Positions 20,849-31,228 of a stretch of 64,000 nucleotides of DNA are shown piece by piece. This DNA is from Roridomyces roridus (lineage: Eukaryota > Basidiomycota > Agaricomycetes > Agaricales > Mycenaceae). Both the position numbers and the translations under genes were made by a program. The stretch covers positions 1,984,001 to 2,048,000 of the forward strand of contig JARKIF010000010.1 of NCBI GenBank assembly GCA_029378245.1, read 5' to 3'. Under the pieces are notes generated by a model that did no database searches, had not been told where the DNA came from, and worked only from the letters and a program-made list of their open reading frames with translations. Each line of letters opens with the position of its first letter. Positions within the stretch are counted from its first letter, which is position 1.

Positions 20849-21890
20849 ATGCATGGGTTGAGGCTGAGACGCCATTCAGAGTGTACGTTCTTCCATAGAC
20901 CGTCTAATCGACCATATCTGACAATGTGATCCACGCATAGCCATTTCAAGTAAAATGCGTTCCCTTTTCCTTGTCATGCTCGTCATCGCTACTCTACCTG
21001 CCGGGGCTGCCGCCCAGCAGATTCAGATCAATGCCCCCACCGCTGCCAACCCCGCACGCCAGTGCGAGCCATTCAACATAACATGGACGGGTGGCACCCC
21101 TCCATATACTCTTGCCGCTTTTCCCGTCGTGAACGACACGAAGACGGTTGTTCCGATAGCTGACAGCGTGAATGGAACATCGCAAATATGGATTGTTCCA
21201 TTCAATGCCGGAGAATCAGTACAATTGGGTGTCGCCGACGCCAATGGTCACCAAAACGGATCTGCTTCTTTTTTCGTGGCGCCTGGATCTGGGGTCCCTT
21301 GCCTGATGGTCAATGCCAGTACCAGCCAGAGTCTAAGCAGGACATCGATCATCTCTTCGCAAACCCCCTTCCCTTCGAACTCCTCAACCACTGCCCTAAT
21401 CGCGAGCAAACGGACATCTGCCGCCGGGCCGATCCTAGGCGGCGTGCTCGGCGGCGCGGTCGCTGTTCTCCTCATCTGGTGGTGTATTCGCAGGCACCTC
21501 CGACTCCGCTCCCCGATTCCACCACTGGATGCGGAACAAATCGGCGAGATACGCTCCGCCTCTACACTTGCGCTCGACCGGCCCTCTCCGCCAGCGCTGA
21601 TCGAGTCGCAGGCTGCGATGTTGGAGAAATTGAATGCCTTTGTGACGGCCCTCCCTGCACCGGAGTCATTGTCTTCCGGCAGCTCGAGCTCCAATCGTGC
21701 CACGGAGACCCAGCTCCTGGCTGTCGTCGAACGAGTTGCGTTGTTGGAGGCAGCTTTGACTGCGAGGGGAGAGGCTCTACCGCCAAACTACATCGTAATT
21801 GATGTATGGACGGGAGCTCATCGAGGGTCGGATGAGATGGGTGGGATATCGGACTATGTACATATGCTTGCCAACAACTTCTCATATTGA
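20849..21890 (+). CDS. membrane protein, subfamily B, with CEPFNITWTGG ectodomain
   Basis: Exon 1 (20849-20882, MHGLRLRRHSE) and exon 2 (20941-21890) join in phase, giving 327 aa. If translation starts at the second Met (20955) the protein is 311 aa with a classical signal peptide MRSLFLVMLVIATLPAGAAA. The ectodomain QINAPTAANP..CEPFNITWTGG..PPYTL is a beta-sandwich type seen in fungal Ser/Thr-rich GPI or Kre9/Knh-like proteins (tentative). The Ser/Thr stalk and span GPILGGVLGGAVAVLLIWW follow, with the tail box LALDRPSPPALIESQAAMLE and LPPNY. After PPNY it runs 30 residues into sequence that is 3' flank in the paralogue at 25487. Confidence 0.75.
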
Positions 21891-22613
21891 TGTTGGATTA
21901 TTGCAGAAGATGGAATTCTTATTGTAGAATGTTCTACTAAAGACAGTACGTATCCCATCCGTTCTCAATCTTCCAGCTCATTCTCTGAGGAAGATCATGT
22001 CCAAATCTTGAATATCCTCTCCAGAGAACTCTGGGACTAGCCTCCGCTACCATGGCTCGATGACATGCGACCGCAAACCCGATAGTCCCGACCAAACAGT
22101 CAATTGGGCTAAATATGACTGCTTTTTGGCAACAGCGGTCGAACATCTTTGTTGTTGAGAGCACATCTCACATCGCCTCCATCGGATTTCTGGCAGGGCG
22201 TGGATACGAAAACAAAAAGGGAATCAAGCAGTGGCGCATCAGAACAAGATGGGTTTTCGTTTGTGGTGCTCACTGAGGACTTGGATGCCTCTCACACGAG
22301 TCTCTCACTCTACTCTTTCCGTTACTGGCTGACTTCAAACCTAGAGGCTGACCTCGGACCCTCCCATCCGCGCTCGAGATCCACTAAGCCGGCACTCCTC
22401 TTCCTGCGTTCAACAAGGCTTTTACTCTCAATCTTGGCTCAGGACCGTTGGTGCAGAATCACGTGGAGTCATTCAGCATCCGTTAGTGGCGACGGACCAC
22501 GGCCCCATCCCGTCCGAAGGAATGCACGATGCAGCCTGTCTGAAACGGAGACGATATTCGCGGTGTGCGTTCCTCGATCGATCTCAGCACTTGGATTATA
22601 ACTAACATTAGAT
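21891..22613. pseudogene. orphan 5' module of a lost B gene
   Basis: 22150-22585 matches the spacer modules (gaaaacaaaaagggaatcaa, catcagaacaagatggg, tccgaaggaatgcacgatgc) and ends in the conserved exon 1 phrase gagacgatattcgcggt followed by the donor gtgcgt. An acceptor-like cattag at 22606 is met at once by a transposon. No B ectodomain, span or tail follows, so only the upstream part of this unit survives. 21891-22149 is the 3' flank of the previous gene. Confidence 0.55.
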
Positions 22614-23028
22614 GGGTTGTGCAAAAGCCGCATGAGCCGCATGCGGCTCTGTGCGGATTTTTGGCATTGTGCAAAGCCGCACGAACTCAATGACCTGTAA
22701 TTGATTGGTAACGCACGGCGGAGCAATTTGATATCATTCTGGCATCGATGACCGCGCTTGCCGGGTGCCGGATCAGTCATGCGAGCCACCTGCGAACCGC
22801 ATCTGACGGAATGGGCAAGGGCTCCACCATGACCTCAGAACGTGAGTCAACATCCTCGCTGCCCACGGGCTCCACCAAGTCTCCACACTCATTGTTGGCC
22901 GAGATAGCCGTGATCGGCACCCTCTCGGCGTCTCTCAGCAGACCTGCCCCCGATAAATCCACACCAACAAGAACGCCGCATGCGGCTTTGCACAATGACA
23001 CAAAAGCCGCGTGCGGGGTTGCACAACC
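22614..23028. mobile_element. 415-bp MITE-like element with gggttgtgcaa ends
   Basis: The left end gggttgtgcaa (22614) and right end ttgcacaaccc (ending 23028) are exact inverted repeats of 11 bp. Both are followed inward by gccgc-rich palindromes (gagccgcatgcggctc, gccgcatgcggc) and the phrase gcattgtgcaaagccgc. There is no transposase. Target-site duplication is not obvious. A plus-strand open frame (22748-23047) crosses the right end and is probably not a gene. Confidence 0.6.
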
Positions 23029-24789
23029 CGTCTATTCCAGCGACTGAACAGCTGCTACAATTGTGTCTTTTCTCTGCGCTGGATGCGGAGAGTTCCGCCC
23101 CAGACATTATGATTCGTGGGACGATAGAGACGCGAGGCTTCTTACGTACTTGCCATCTCGAGGACAACAGCCTCAACTGACGCCTAGGACCAGCACCTGC
23201 GTCCAAATCATGATTTGACATCTGGTACTGTGGTACATTATCCGTTCTTTAAGATTATGGCTCCATCACTGATTGAACTTCTCCATTTGGGCATTCTCTT
23301 TTTGTCCTCCTCTCTCATCTTGCCGCCAAAGAAGCTCTTTCTCAACAGCTTTCTCATCATTTCATCCCACGAAGGCCGTGTACGACCCACTCCGCGCCCG
23401 AATCGATGCCACGGTTCAACAGCATTCCAGCCTTTTCCAGTAGTACTACAGCGCCGGCTTGAGGCCACGTATGCATGCCGGGAGCCATGGGATCGCTCTG
23501 AGCCTCCTGCTGCAAGTATTCCGAATTTGGATCCCTCTGCTTTTGCTCCACCGACACATCCACAGCTTTCGAGACGCGGAACAACAGTGGAGCAACTATG
23601 TATTGGCCGGAGGATGACGCGTCGCCCGGCATGCATGCTCATAAACACTGGACTGCCTCTTACCCACACCCACTTTCCTTCCTACCCATCCCTCCCGCTA
23701 CCTGATATTCTTTCTTGACCCTTGGGGATGCTCAAAATTTATCGGTTGCGCCGTCTAGCCCCTGGGACTCCACTCTTCAAGGGCTTTCTCAAATCTCAGG
23801 CTCCTCAAGCTGGCTTCTTGGGATTTACTCGGCGGACTGGCCTCTTTCACTCAACCCATCTTTCTGACTGAGCTAGACCTCCCCCTGATCGGCGCAGTCG
23901 CCCAAGTCGAATGTTTCGACCCCGGTCTCCCAATACGACATTGATTCTGTCATCGTACCCCCAGCCACGCAGAAACTTCGCCGTCCTCACCTGTTGTTTG
24001 CGTCCAGGTCCCAAAAAACTGGTTGAGTCTCTACGTGGTCTCAAACACGCACTTCCGCAACACTCAGTGTGGGGAAGACTCGACGGGATACAAAGCAAGA
24101 AGGGTACCACGGTGCGTGCGGTATTCTGTTCATCCATTCATTCAATTCCAGACTCATTGTGCTCCAGTGGACGGACATGTCGCTTGCCTACCCGCGCCGT
24201 TCCTCTGCCTCTGATATGACCGTGACGCTGGGTCGCTCCTTCCCCTGCGGCTGGCATTCGAAAGGAACCTTGCCCCAAACAGTTTGTTCCGCCGCCCGCG
24301 TCGAGGTGGAGACGATGGCGATCAATCGGGACTCGGGGGTCTTCGATGCAGTCCTCTCGCCACTGGCTACAACGCCCCATACACAACTCGCATTTTCTCC
24401 CTGTTCTCACCACCACTCCCGTCGTGAACCAAGTGGCGCGCCGTTCATCCGAGTCATCGACGGCTCCCGGATGCGCTGCCTCACGGGTGCGCTCATTACC
24501 CCGGCTGTTGTGTTTTGACCGAATTCACTTGGTAAGTATAAATAAAGCACGGATTTGGCACGGAACCGACGTGTTCCGGGATTCGCAACCGTGGGAATTC
24601 AAAATGATCTGTGTTGAATCATTCAGAACCATTGTCCTATGTACATAATTCCCTGCGGTTGATGATTTGTACAGTTTTGTGTTCCTTTCAAGTTCTTTTG
24701 CTACATTGAGTACTGTAGTTGGAAACTTGGAATTGATTTCGTTCAAATTTGCGACTCGTCTCCAGGCAGAAGAACTTCCGGAGCGAAGC
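23029..24789. other. 1.8 kb without a recognisable gene
   Basis: Open frames on both strands (for example 23215-23718 plus and 23238-23669 minus, which overlap) show no domain and no coherent splice pattern. 24530-24760 is AT-richer than its surroundings. It may hold a decayed gene. Confidence 0.4.
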
Positions 24790-25486
24790 GGAGGAATGTC
24801 TTGTTACAACTTCGAGAGTCCGTCCCATCTCGTTCCCCGCAGGCTGACGCGCCTCTAGTATCCACTGCTCTCACAGGATTCCAAGGGGATGAGAACCTCA
24901 TTGGATGGCACTGCCGCATCATTGGCCCATACTTAGGCTTCCACCGACAGGTATGCTATTTCGCCGAGTAATCTGGGCTTCTGTGTTTCATCTGTGATTC
25001 CGAGAACCTCATTGGCTCCGTCAGATCCCTTGCAGCGCATGGACACGATAAGGGACTCGACCAGTGGCGCATCCGAAGAACAAGATAGAACGTTGTTCGT
25101 ACCTTGTCTTTCTCCTTGCTTAAGACCTTGGACTTGGGGAGGAGGACTCTCACGATAATTTCCCTCTATTCCTACCCCTTGACTGGCTACCGTTGGATGA
25201 CTGAATCTTGGATTTACATGCATACCGGGGCAAGTTGGAGACGTGGACCGCAGCTTTCGTGCGCCGGCCTTCTTTGAGTGACAAGATCTCTTACGCTCTA
25301 CCAGCGACTTTCCTGACGGGTTGAGTGTCAGCCAGAGAAGGCATACGCATGATGGACCTGTGTCGGCGTCCGCCCATAGATCTTCCTACCCTCCCACTGG
25401 CTTGAGGCTGAGACGATACTCCCAATGTACGTTGTCCCATACACCCCTCAATGATGAATAAATCAGAAAATTTGGATCACGAACAG
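24790..25486. other. spacer module and intron upstream of a B gene
   Basis: Landmarks shared with 28490-29107 are cccatctcgttccccgcagg (24821), catccgaagaacaagatag (25066), gcaagttggagac (25222), caagatctcttacgctctac (25282) and ggctgagacgatactcccaat followed by gtacgt (25407-25433). The exon 1 frame is in phase with the next exon but contains no Met after an in-frame TGA near 25280. Confidence 0.5.
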
Positions 25487-26430
25487 GCGCTTTCAGCCAA
25501 CTTCATTCCCTCTTCCTTACCATCCTCTTCACCGCTACTCTAGTCGCCGGGCACGTTGCGATCAACCCACCGACGGCTGGCAATCCCGCGGTGGAGTGCG
25601 AGCCGTTCAACATAACATGGACTGACGGAGCCCCTCCATATCAGATTATGGTTCTATTTTACCCTGGCGACGGGCTACCTGCGAGCACGCTAGCTCAATT
25701 CGACGGTGTGATGGGACATTCGCAAGAATGGACTGTCAACGCCATTGCCAATGAAGCGCTGGCGTTCCTAATCTTAGACGCCAATCGTTATCCAAATGAA
25801 ACTCAGACGTTCAGGGTGGCACAGGGACTTGGTGCTTCTTGTTTAACGGTCAGCAGCTCCGAGGGGACAGCCCCCGGGTCATCCACGTTCTTGCCAGGGA
25901 GTTCGTCACTTCCCGCCTCACTAACACCTTCGCCGTCAACCTCTGCACTTGGGCACCCCGGTTCAACTAGCGACACTTTGCCGTCGCCGCACAAAAGAAA
26001 ATCTCCCATCGGGCCAGTTGTAGGCGGTGTCCTCGGCGGCTTGATCGTTCTTGTCCTCATCTGGTGGTGCATCCGAAGGCGGTCCAAGACTCGCCTCCGT
26101 ATCCGAGAGGGTCTTCTGTTCAACCCGTCGCCATCCCCGATTCCACCGCTGGATGCCGAACAAGTCGGCGAGTTACGCACCGACTCAACGCTGGCGCTCG
26201 ACCGGCCTGCGCCGCCGGCGGTCATCGAGACGCAGGCTGCGATGTTGGAAAAAGCCAACGCCTCGGTATCTGCTGTCCGGGTTCCTGTCGTTACATCCCC
26301 TGTCGGCAGATCAGGCTCCAATTCTGCCACGGGGGCGCCGCTCCAAGCCGTGGTCGCACGGCTTGCGTTGGTGGAGGCAGCGTTGACTGCGAGGGCTGAA
26401 GATTTACCGCCAGATTACAGCCCTGGCTAA
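25487..26430 (+). CDS. membrane protein, subfamily B, CEPFNITWTDG ectodomain; start codon missing
   Basis: From the acceptor at 25486 the frame is open for 313 residues. The segment LHSLFLTILFTATLVAG matches the signal peptide of the gene at 20849, but the Met codon is CTT. The ectodomain has INPPTAGNP..ECEPFNITWTDG and PYQIMVLFYPG, followed by a Ser/Thr stalk. The span is GPVVGGVLGGLIVLVLIWW, then CIRRR. The tail has LALDRPAPPAVIETQAAMLE, RLALVEAALTARAED and LPPDYSPG. The body is fully intact. It may use a near-cognate start, an unseen upstream exon, or be newly silenced; the first ATG in frame would be 25648, inside the ectodomain. Confidence 0.65.
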
Positions 26431-27529
26431 TTGGTTGGGAGTGTCGGACGAGGGTCGGATGAGATGGGTGGGATATCGGGATTCGGGCGATGCTTGACAT
26501 AACTTTTCATATCATGATGTTGGAATCCTGAATTTGTATTATATTTGTTTTACTAGCCTGCAGAAAAGGGGTCTACCTAAAGGAATGGTCTACCAAAGGC
26601 ATCCGATTTATTTGGATTACACACGACGCATCGGAACAACATCAACTTTCCCAATAAGATAGTTACAGATCTTGCTTCGCATAGCTCTTCATTTCGATGT
26701 TGGAATCCTGGAAGAGTGCAGGAGATGGAATGCCTAGTACTGTGTTTCCACAGAAAAGCGGTCTACATAAAGAAATAGTCTACCACTGCCAGAAGCATCC
26801 CATCTGTCGGATCACACGCGGAACGCTTCGGGAACGACAGCATGCAGCATGCTCATCAACGCCAAACAGTGGCAACACGATACAGATCTTGCTCTCACCG
26901 CCCATCTCAGACTTGTCTCAGACTCCCAGTCATCCATCTCAATCCTCAGGCTCCCGCTTGATCCCTGGCTATTCTCTCCGGTCAGTCACTTTGTTCCAAC
27001 GATCCTCTGCTACCCTCGCTCTACGGCGACGGTCAGCTGTCATGCTAGATATCACTGCTTCTGCCAACAACAGCGATCGCCGGTCCAGCATCTCTGTTGT
27101 TGAGAATCTACATCGCCTCCATCGGATATCTGGCAATGTATGGATGCGAAAAGGGAATGCAGCAGTGGCACATCAGAACAAGATGGATTGCCGTTCGTGC
27201 GCTGAGGACCTGGACGCCTCCCACGCGAGTCTCACTCTCCTCCTCTGTTACCGCTTAACTACGACCCTCGAGGCTGCTGCAGCGCAGCATGCCCACGCCA
27301 GTTTGGATGCGCACTGGAAAGCCATCGAGTTGGAAACTGTACGCGAACTCCTTCTCGCATCCAACGAGGCGCTTACTCTCAATCTCTTCAGAGCCTCTTC
27401 TGCGGATTCACGCGTAATCCAGCATCCATTGGCGTTGACTGAGTACGGTTACGTCCCTTCCGAAGGAAAGCCCGGTCCACTGGGACGATACTCACGGTGT
27501 ACGTACTCTGATTCCCCGTTGATTCCCTC
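26431..27529. other. duplicated 3' flank plus spacer module
   Basis: 26505-26615 and 26692-26800 are imperfect direct repeats (gatgttggaatcctg..cagaaaag.ggtctac) that also occur at 30250-30345. They are followed by the B spacer module (27100-27498), with catcggatatctggcaatg and catcagaacaagatgg. A 279-codon frame (26697-27533) spans all of it and is in phase with the next exon, but its first part is repeated 3' flank, so it is not taken as a gene. Confidence 0.5.
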
Positions 27530-28399
27530 GTGAACGGGCACTTAGCCGTACTCCCATCGGCGTCTGCTCCCCTCAATGTAGCTGCTGGATGCGGCGATTC
27601 CTGTCTGGCGAACTCCGATTCTTCGAGTGATGGTGACTCGGAGTATGATGCTGACCGACACGGGTATGCCAAATCTAGGAGAAGTTTAATAGAATCGGTT
27701 GCAAAGGCTCTCGCCTCCCCTAAATTCGGCACCGCCCCTTCGTTTACAATTCCTGCAACGACCATATCCGTCTCCGGCGAAAGCACATCTTTCGCCTCCA
27801 GTGAGTCGGTCGCACCTTCATCCTCCAGCACATCAACAACTCTTTTAACTCATTCGAATACACCCTCTTTGTCCACCACATCGGCAACTTTCTTGACTCA
27901 GTCGAATACGGCCGCGCCCACGGCCTCTGCGCTGAATCATAGCTCTGCCTCCCACAAATCATCCACATCGCTTATCGTGGGAGGCCTCGTTGGGGGCATC
28001 TTAGTACTCTCACTCATCGGGCTGACGTTGTGGTGGACTCGCCGGCGCTTTCGTCTTCGCTTCCAGCGCATCACCGCACGTCCCACAGCCCCAGTCCCAG
28101 CCGACCAAGTTGGCGATATCCGATCATCAACGACGCTCACGGCTGATCGGCCCGCGCCGCCAGCGGTGATAGCCGTACAAGCCGCGATGTTGGAAAAAGC
28201 CAACGCATCCACGTCGTCGCTCGTCTCCGGTCCCTCGGGGCCTACCTCAGCTTCTTCGAGTGGTAGCACTCGACGATCAGCCCCGGCCACGGAGACGCAA
28301 CTACGCGCCGTGTTGGAACGGCTTGCGCTGGTGGAGTCAGCGTTGACGGCCAGGGGTGAAACTGGCGATGATTTACCGCCGAATTATACTCCGCAGTGA
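27530..28399 (+). CDS. single-pass membrane protein, subfamily B (TADRP type)
   Basis: The continuous frame encodes 289 aa. It is the closest relative of the gene at 15782. By analogy there is probably an intron at 27499-27545 (gtacgt..cttag), with exon 1 ending GPLGRYSR. That exon lacks the MHG start of its relative (aag instead of atg) but is open upstream to Met codons at 27142 and earlier. The ectodomain is PSASAPLNVAAGCGDSC then Ser/Thr-rich. The span is LIVGGLVGGILVLSLIGLTL, then WWTRRRFRLRF. The tail has SSTTLTADRPAPPAVIAVQA and RLALVESALTARGETGDD, and ends LPPNYTPQ. The exact N-terminus is unresolved. Confidence 0.7.
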   Translation: MNGHLAVLPSASAPLNVAAGCGDSCLANSDSSSDGDSEYDADRHGYAKSRRSLIESVAKALASPKFGTAPSFTIPATTISVSGESTSFASSESVAPSSSSTSTTLLTHSNTPSLSTTSATFLTQSNTAAPTASALNHSSASHKSSTSLIVGGLVGGILVLSLIGLTLWWTRRRFRLRFQRITARPTAPVPADQVGDIRSSTTLTADRPAPPAVIAVQAAMLEKANASTSSLVSGPSGPTSASSSGSTRRSAPATETQLRAVLERLALVESALTARGETGDDLPPNYTPQ

Positions 28400-29107
28400 C
28401 GTCTCTTTGGACTTTTGATGGACAACAGTTTTTTTTGGCAATAGAACGAATTTTACTTACTTGGCATCTCGTTGTGAGGATAACGACCTCAATTGACGCT
28501 TCATATTGATTCAATGATTGCAACTTCGTCTGTCCCATCTTGTTCCCTCGCAGGCTGGACGCCCCTCTATTGCCCTCATAAGCTTCTCCGGCGGCCCGAC
28601 ATGTGTTATTGTCGCAGCAATCTCATCTTCTGTGCTTCTGTTTGCTCCCGTGAACCTTCATCGCTTCCTTCCGACGTATAACGGGAATCTACGGCGAGTG
28701 TGCGACTGGCGGCGCATCAGCACAAGATTCGTGCCTCAAGGTGCCTTGTACAATTTTACTTGGTACGAAGGAGGTATTTCACACGGGAGCCCCTCTATTG
28801 TGGCCCTACTCCAGGGACCAACCTCCAGCGCAGCTTGACGTTCCCTCGGATTCAAATGGCAAGTTGGAGACAAGGACTGCTGCCTTCGTACGCGCCCTCT
28901 TTCACTGAAAACAAGATCTCTTACTCTCTACCAGAGACGTCGGCCAGACCCATGCACATGCGGCAGTGTCCGTTCATAGGCCTGCCTACCGATTCAAACG
29001 AATACGTGATCCACACTGGGCTGGCTTAAGGCTGAGTCGATACTCTGCGTGTACGTTTTCCTCATTCTCGTTGATTATCCGTGATTCACAAGCCGGATAA
29101 CAAACAG
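28400..29107. other. spacer module and intron upstream of a broken B gene
   Basis: It shares blocks with 24790-25486: cccatcttgttccctcgcagg (28538), gcatcagcacaagatt (28714), gcaagttggagacaagg (28859), caagatctcttactctctac (28912), and the exon 1 end gtcgatactctgcgt followed by gtacgt at 29051. No independent gene is seen. Confidence 0.5.
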
Positions 29108-30161
29108 CCGCCTTCAGCAAAGTTCATTCCCTCTTCCTTTCCATCCTCTTCATCGCTACCCTACTTGCCGGTGCTGCCGCCGAGGACGGAATCGTGGTGA
29201 ACGCGCCCACCGCCGCGCAACCCGCCCGCGAGTGCGAGCCATTCGAAATAACTTGGACAGGCGGATCCGCTCCATATAAGATTCAGGTTATACGCCCCAT
29301 GACCACCCCACAGTCTCTGGGTGAGATCGTGCTTATTGCCGACCATGTGACTGGAACGTCACACACATGGATTGTTGCCTTTGATGCCGGAGTTTCGCTG
29401 GTATTCACCCTCGAGGACGCCATCGGTGGGGAGAACCTTGGTGGGGGATCCGCGTCTGATCCCTTCATCGTGGCCCCTGGAGCTGGGAGCTCTTGCCTGC
29501 CGGGCGTCGGCAGTGCCAGCCAGAGTCCCACATCAATCACCTCCAATGCAGTCTCGCGAGCACCCGTGCCTTCGAGTCCCTCGAGCATCGCTCCGGACTC
29601 GCTAACGCCCTCACCATCGGGTTTTTCACCTTCGCCTTCGCTAACGTCCTCCCCTTCGAGTTTTTCTCTCTCCTCTGGTGCCAAAAGTCCCTCGATCAGC
29701 GCTCCGGACTCGCTAACGCCCTCACCACCGGGTTCCTCGCTTTCGCCAACGTCCTCCCCTTCGAGTTTCTCACTCTCCCACCCGCCGGGCTCCACCACCA
29801 GCCCTTCCCCGGTCGCGCGCAAACGGAAATCTGCCGTGGGGCCGATCATAGGCGGCGTACTCGGCAGCAGCGTAGTCGCTCTACTCCTCGTGGCGTGGTG
29901 CTGTCTCCACAGGCGGTTCCGAGTCGAGCGTCTTATCCTGAAACCTTCGGGGTACCGTCGCAGGCCGCGATGTTGCGGAGAGCGAATGCTTCGAGTCCGG
30001 CACTCCCGGCACCGGAGATGCCCTCTGTCGGCATCGCGAACCCCAATCCTGCCGCGGAGACCCAGCTCCAAGCCGTGGTCGCACGGCTTGCCTTGGTGGA
30101 GGCGGCGTTGACTGCGAGGGATGCCGGTGAAGATTTGCCGCCAGATTACAGCCCCGGTTAA
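29108..30161 (+). pseudogene. frameshifted subfamily B gene, CEPFEITWTGG ectodomain
   Basis: The frame from the acceptor at 29107 reads AFSKVHSLFLSILFIATLLA (signal-like, with GTT where Met should be), then VNAPTAAQPARECEPFEIT and an enlarged Ser/Pro stalk with two SLTPSPxGxS-type blocks. The span is GPIIGGVLGSSVVALLLVAW. At about 29945-29960 roughly 75 bases that encode the LALDRPAPPAVIE box are missing and the frame changes. The rest of the tail (SQAAMLRRANAS, RLALVEAALTARDAGED, LPPDYSPG) is readable in another frame up to the stop at 30161. Confidence 0.75.
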
Positions 30162-30361
30162 GTAAACAATGCGGTTGGAATTGTCAGACGAGGGTGGGAT
30201 GAGATGGGTGGGACTTCGGGGTTCGGGCGATGCTTGACAATAACTTCTCATATCCACGTTGGAATCCTGAATTCTTATTAGTTTGTTTTGACCTGCAGAA
30301 AGTGGTCTACATAAAGAAGTGGTCTAACCCCATCTATCGGATCACATCCTCGCACCATACT

Positions 30362-30562
30362 CACACGGCACCGCCAGCGATCACAGCCGTACAAGCCGCG
30401 ATGTTGGAAAAAGTCAACACATCCACATCGTGGCTCGTCTCCGGTCCCTCGGGCCCTAGCTCATCTTAGCACTCGACAATCAGCACCTGCGACTGAGTTC
30501 GAATGGCTTGCGCTGGTGGAAGCGGAGGGGTGAAGATCTACCGCCGCATTAATAATTATACT
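30362..30562 (+). pseudogene. fragment of a TADRP-type B tail
   Basis: It reads PPAITAVQAAMLEKVNTSTS and a Ser/Gly stretch, then stops, followed out of frame by remnants of RLALVEA and of LPP.NYTP. It matches 28160-28395. There is no span or ectodomain. It follows a copy of the 3' flank repeat (30245-30345). Confidence 0.7.
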
Positions 30563-31228
30563 CCGAGCTGCAATTGCGCAGTTTGCCGTGCGTAGCACGT
30601 ATGTTGGCGGAGGTCACGGAGCCACGGTCTGTCGGGACTACATTGCACGTGAGCGCGTCATGATCGGGCTTTACCGGATCACGCGTCATGTTTGCCCCTG
30701 TCACATAAACGTCACGTCTTGTTCTTCGCGCCCACGCCCAACCCAAGCCCAACCCACGCCAATCCAGCCAGGCATCCGCGTCAGTGCTTCCGGCCCCCAG
30801 GATACTAGATACTTGGCGACGCACGGATGCGTACCGGGAAACGACAAGAACATCCGGCTGTGGCGCATCACAAGAATCTGGATTGTCGTCTAGACTCTAC
30901 TTATGGTACACACCTGGACATGAAGGCTTCTTAGGCTGCTCTTTCTTCCACCGCTTTACTAAGAGCCCCGAGGCCCAACATGTCTTCACCTGAGCCTGCC
31001 GCTGGAGAGCATTCGGTTTTCGGTTGCAACCCGACAACGCCTTTCTTACGGAGAGTTTGTGGCGGACGGACATTGGCACGCACATGTCTCGGCATCCGTC
31101 TGTGACTCTTCCTGCCCGACTGAGGGGATACGGGCTTTGACTTGGCTAAAGTTTAGACCAGACTCCCCCTGTATGTTTTCCTGGACAAGTTCTGATAGTA
31201 CAAGGCTCACAATCTACCTCGCGAATAG
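30563..31228. other. spacer module upstream of a broken B gene
   Basis: This is a weaker copy of the B spacer: tgtggcgcatcacaagaatctggattgtcg (30862) and an exon 1-like end gactccccct followed by gtatgt (31157-31170), with the acceptor cgaatag at 31222-31228. No separate gene is supported. Confidence 0.45.

Noticed and set aside
20211..20861. 216-codon plus-strand open frame in a spacer
   Set aside because: The frame is not kept in the four related modules and shows no domain, so it is probably chance.
22748..23047. 99-codon frame inside the gggttgtgcaa element
   Set aside because: It crosses the element boundary and has no transposase-like or other recognised motif.
26697..27533. 279-codon open frame joined in phase to the B gene at 27530
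   Set aside because: Its first half is a repeated 3' flank found at 26505 and 30250. No Met or domain is conserved, and the other modules have stops in the matching frame.
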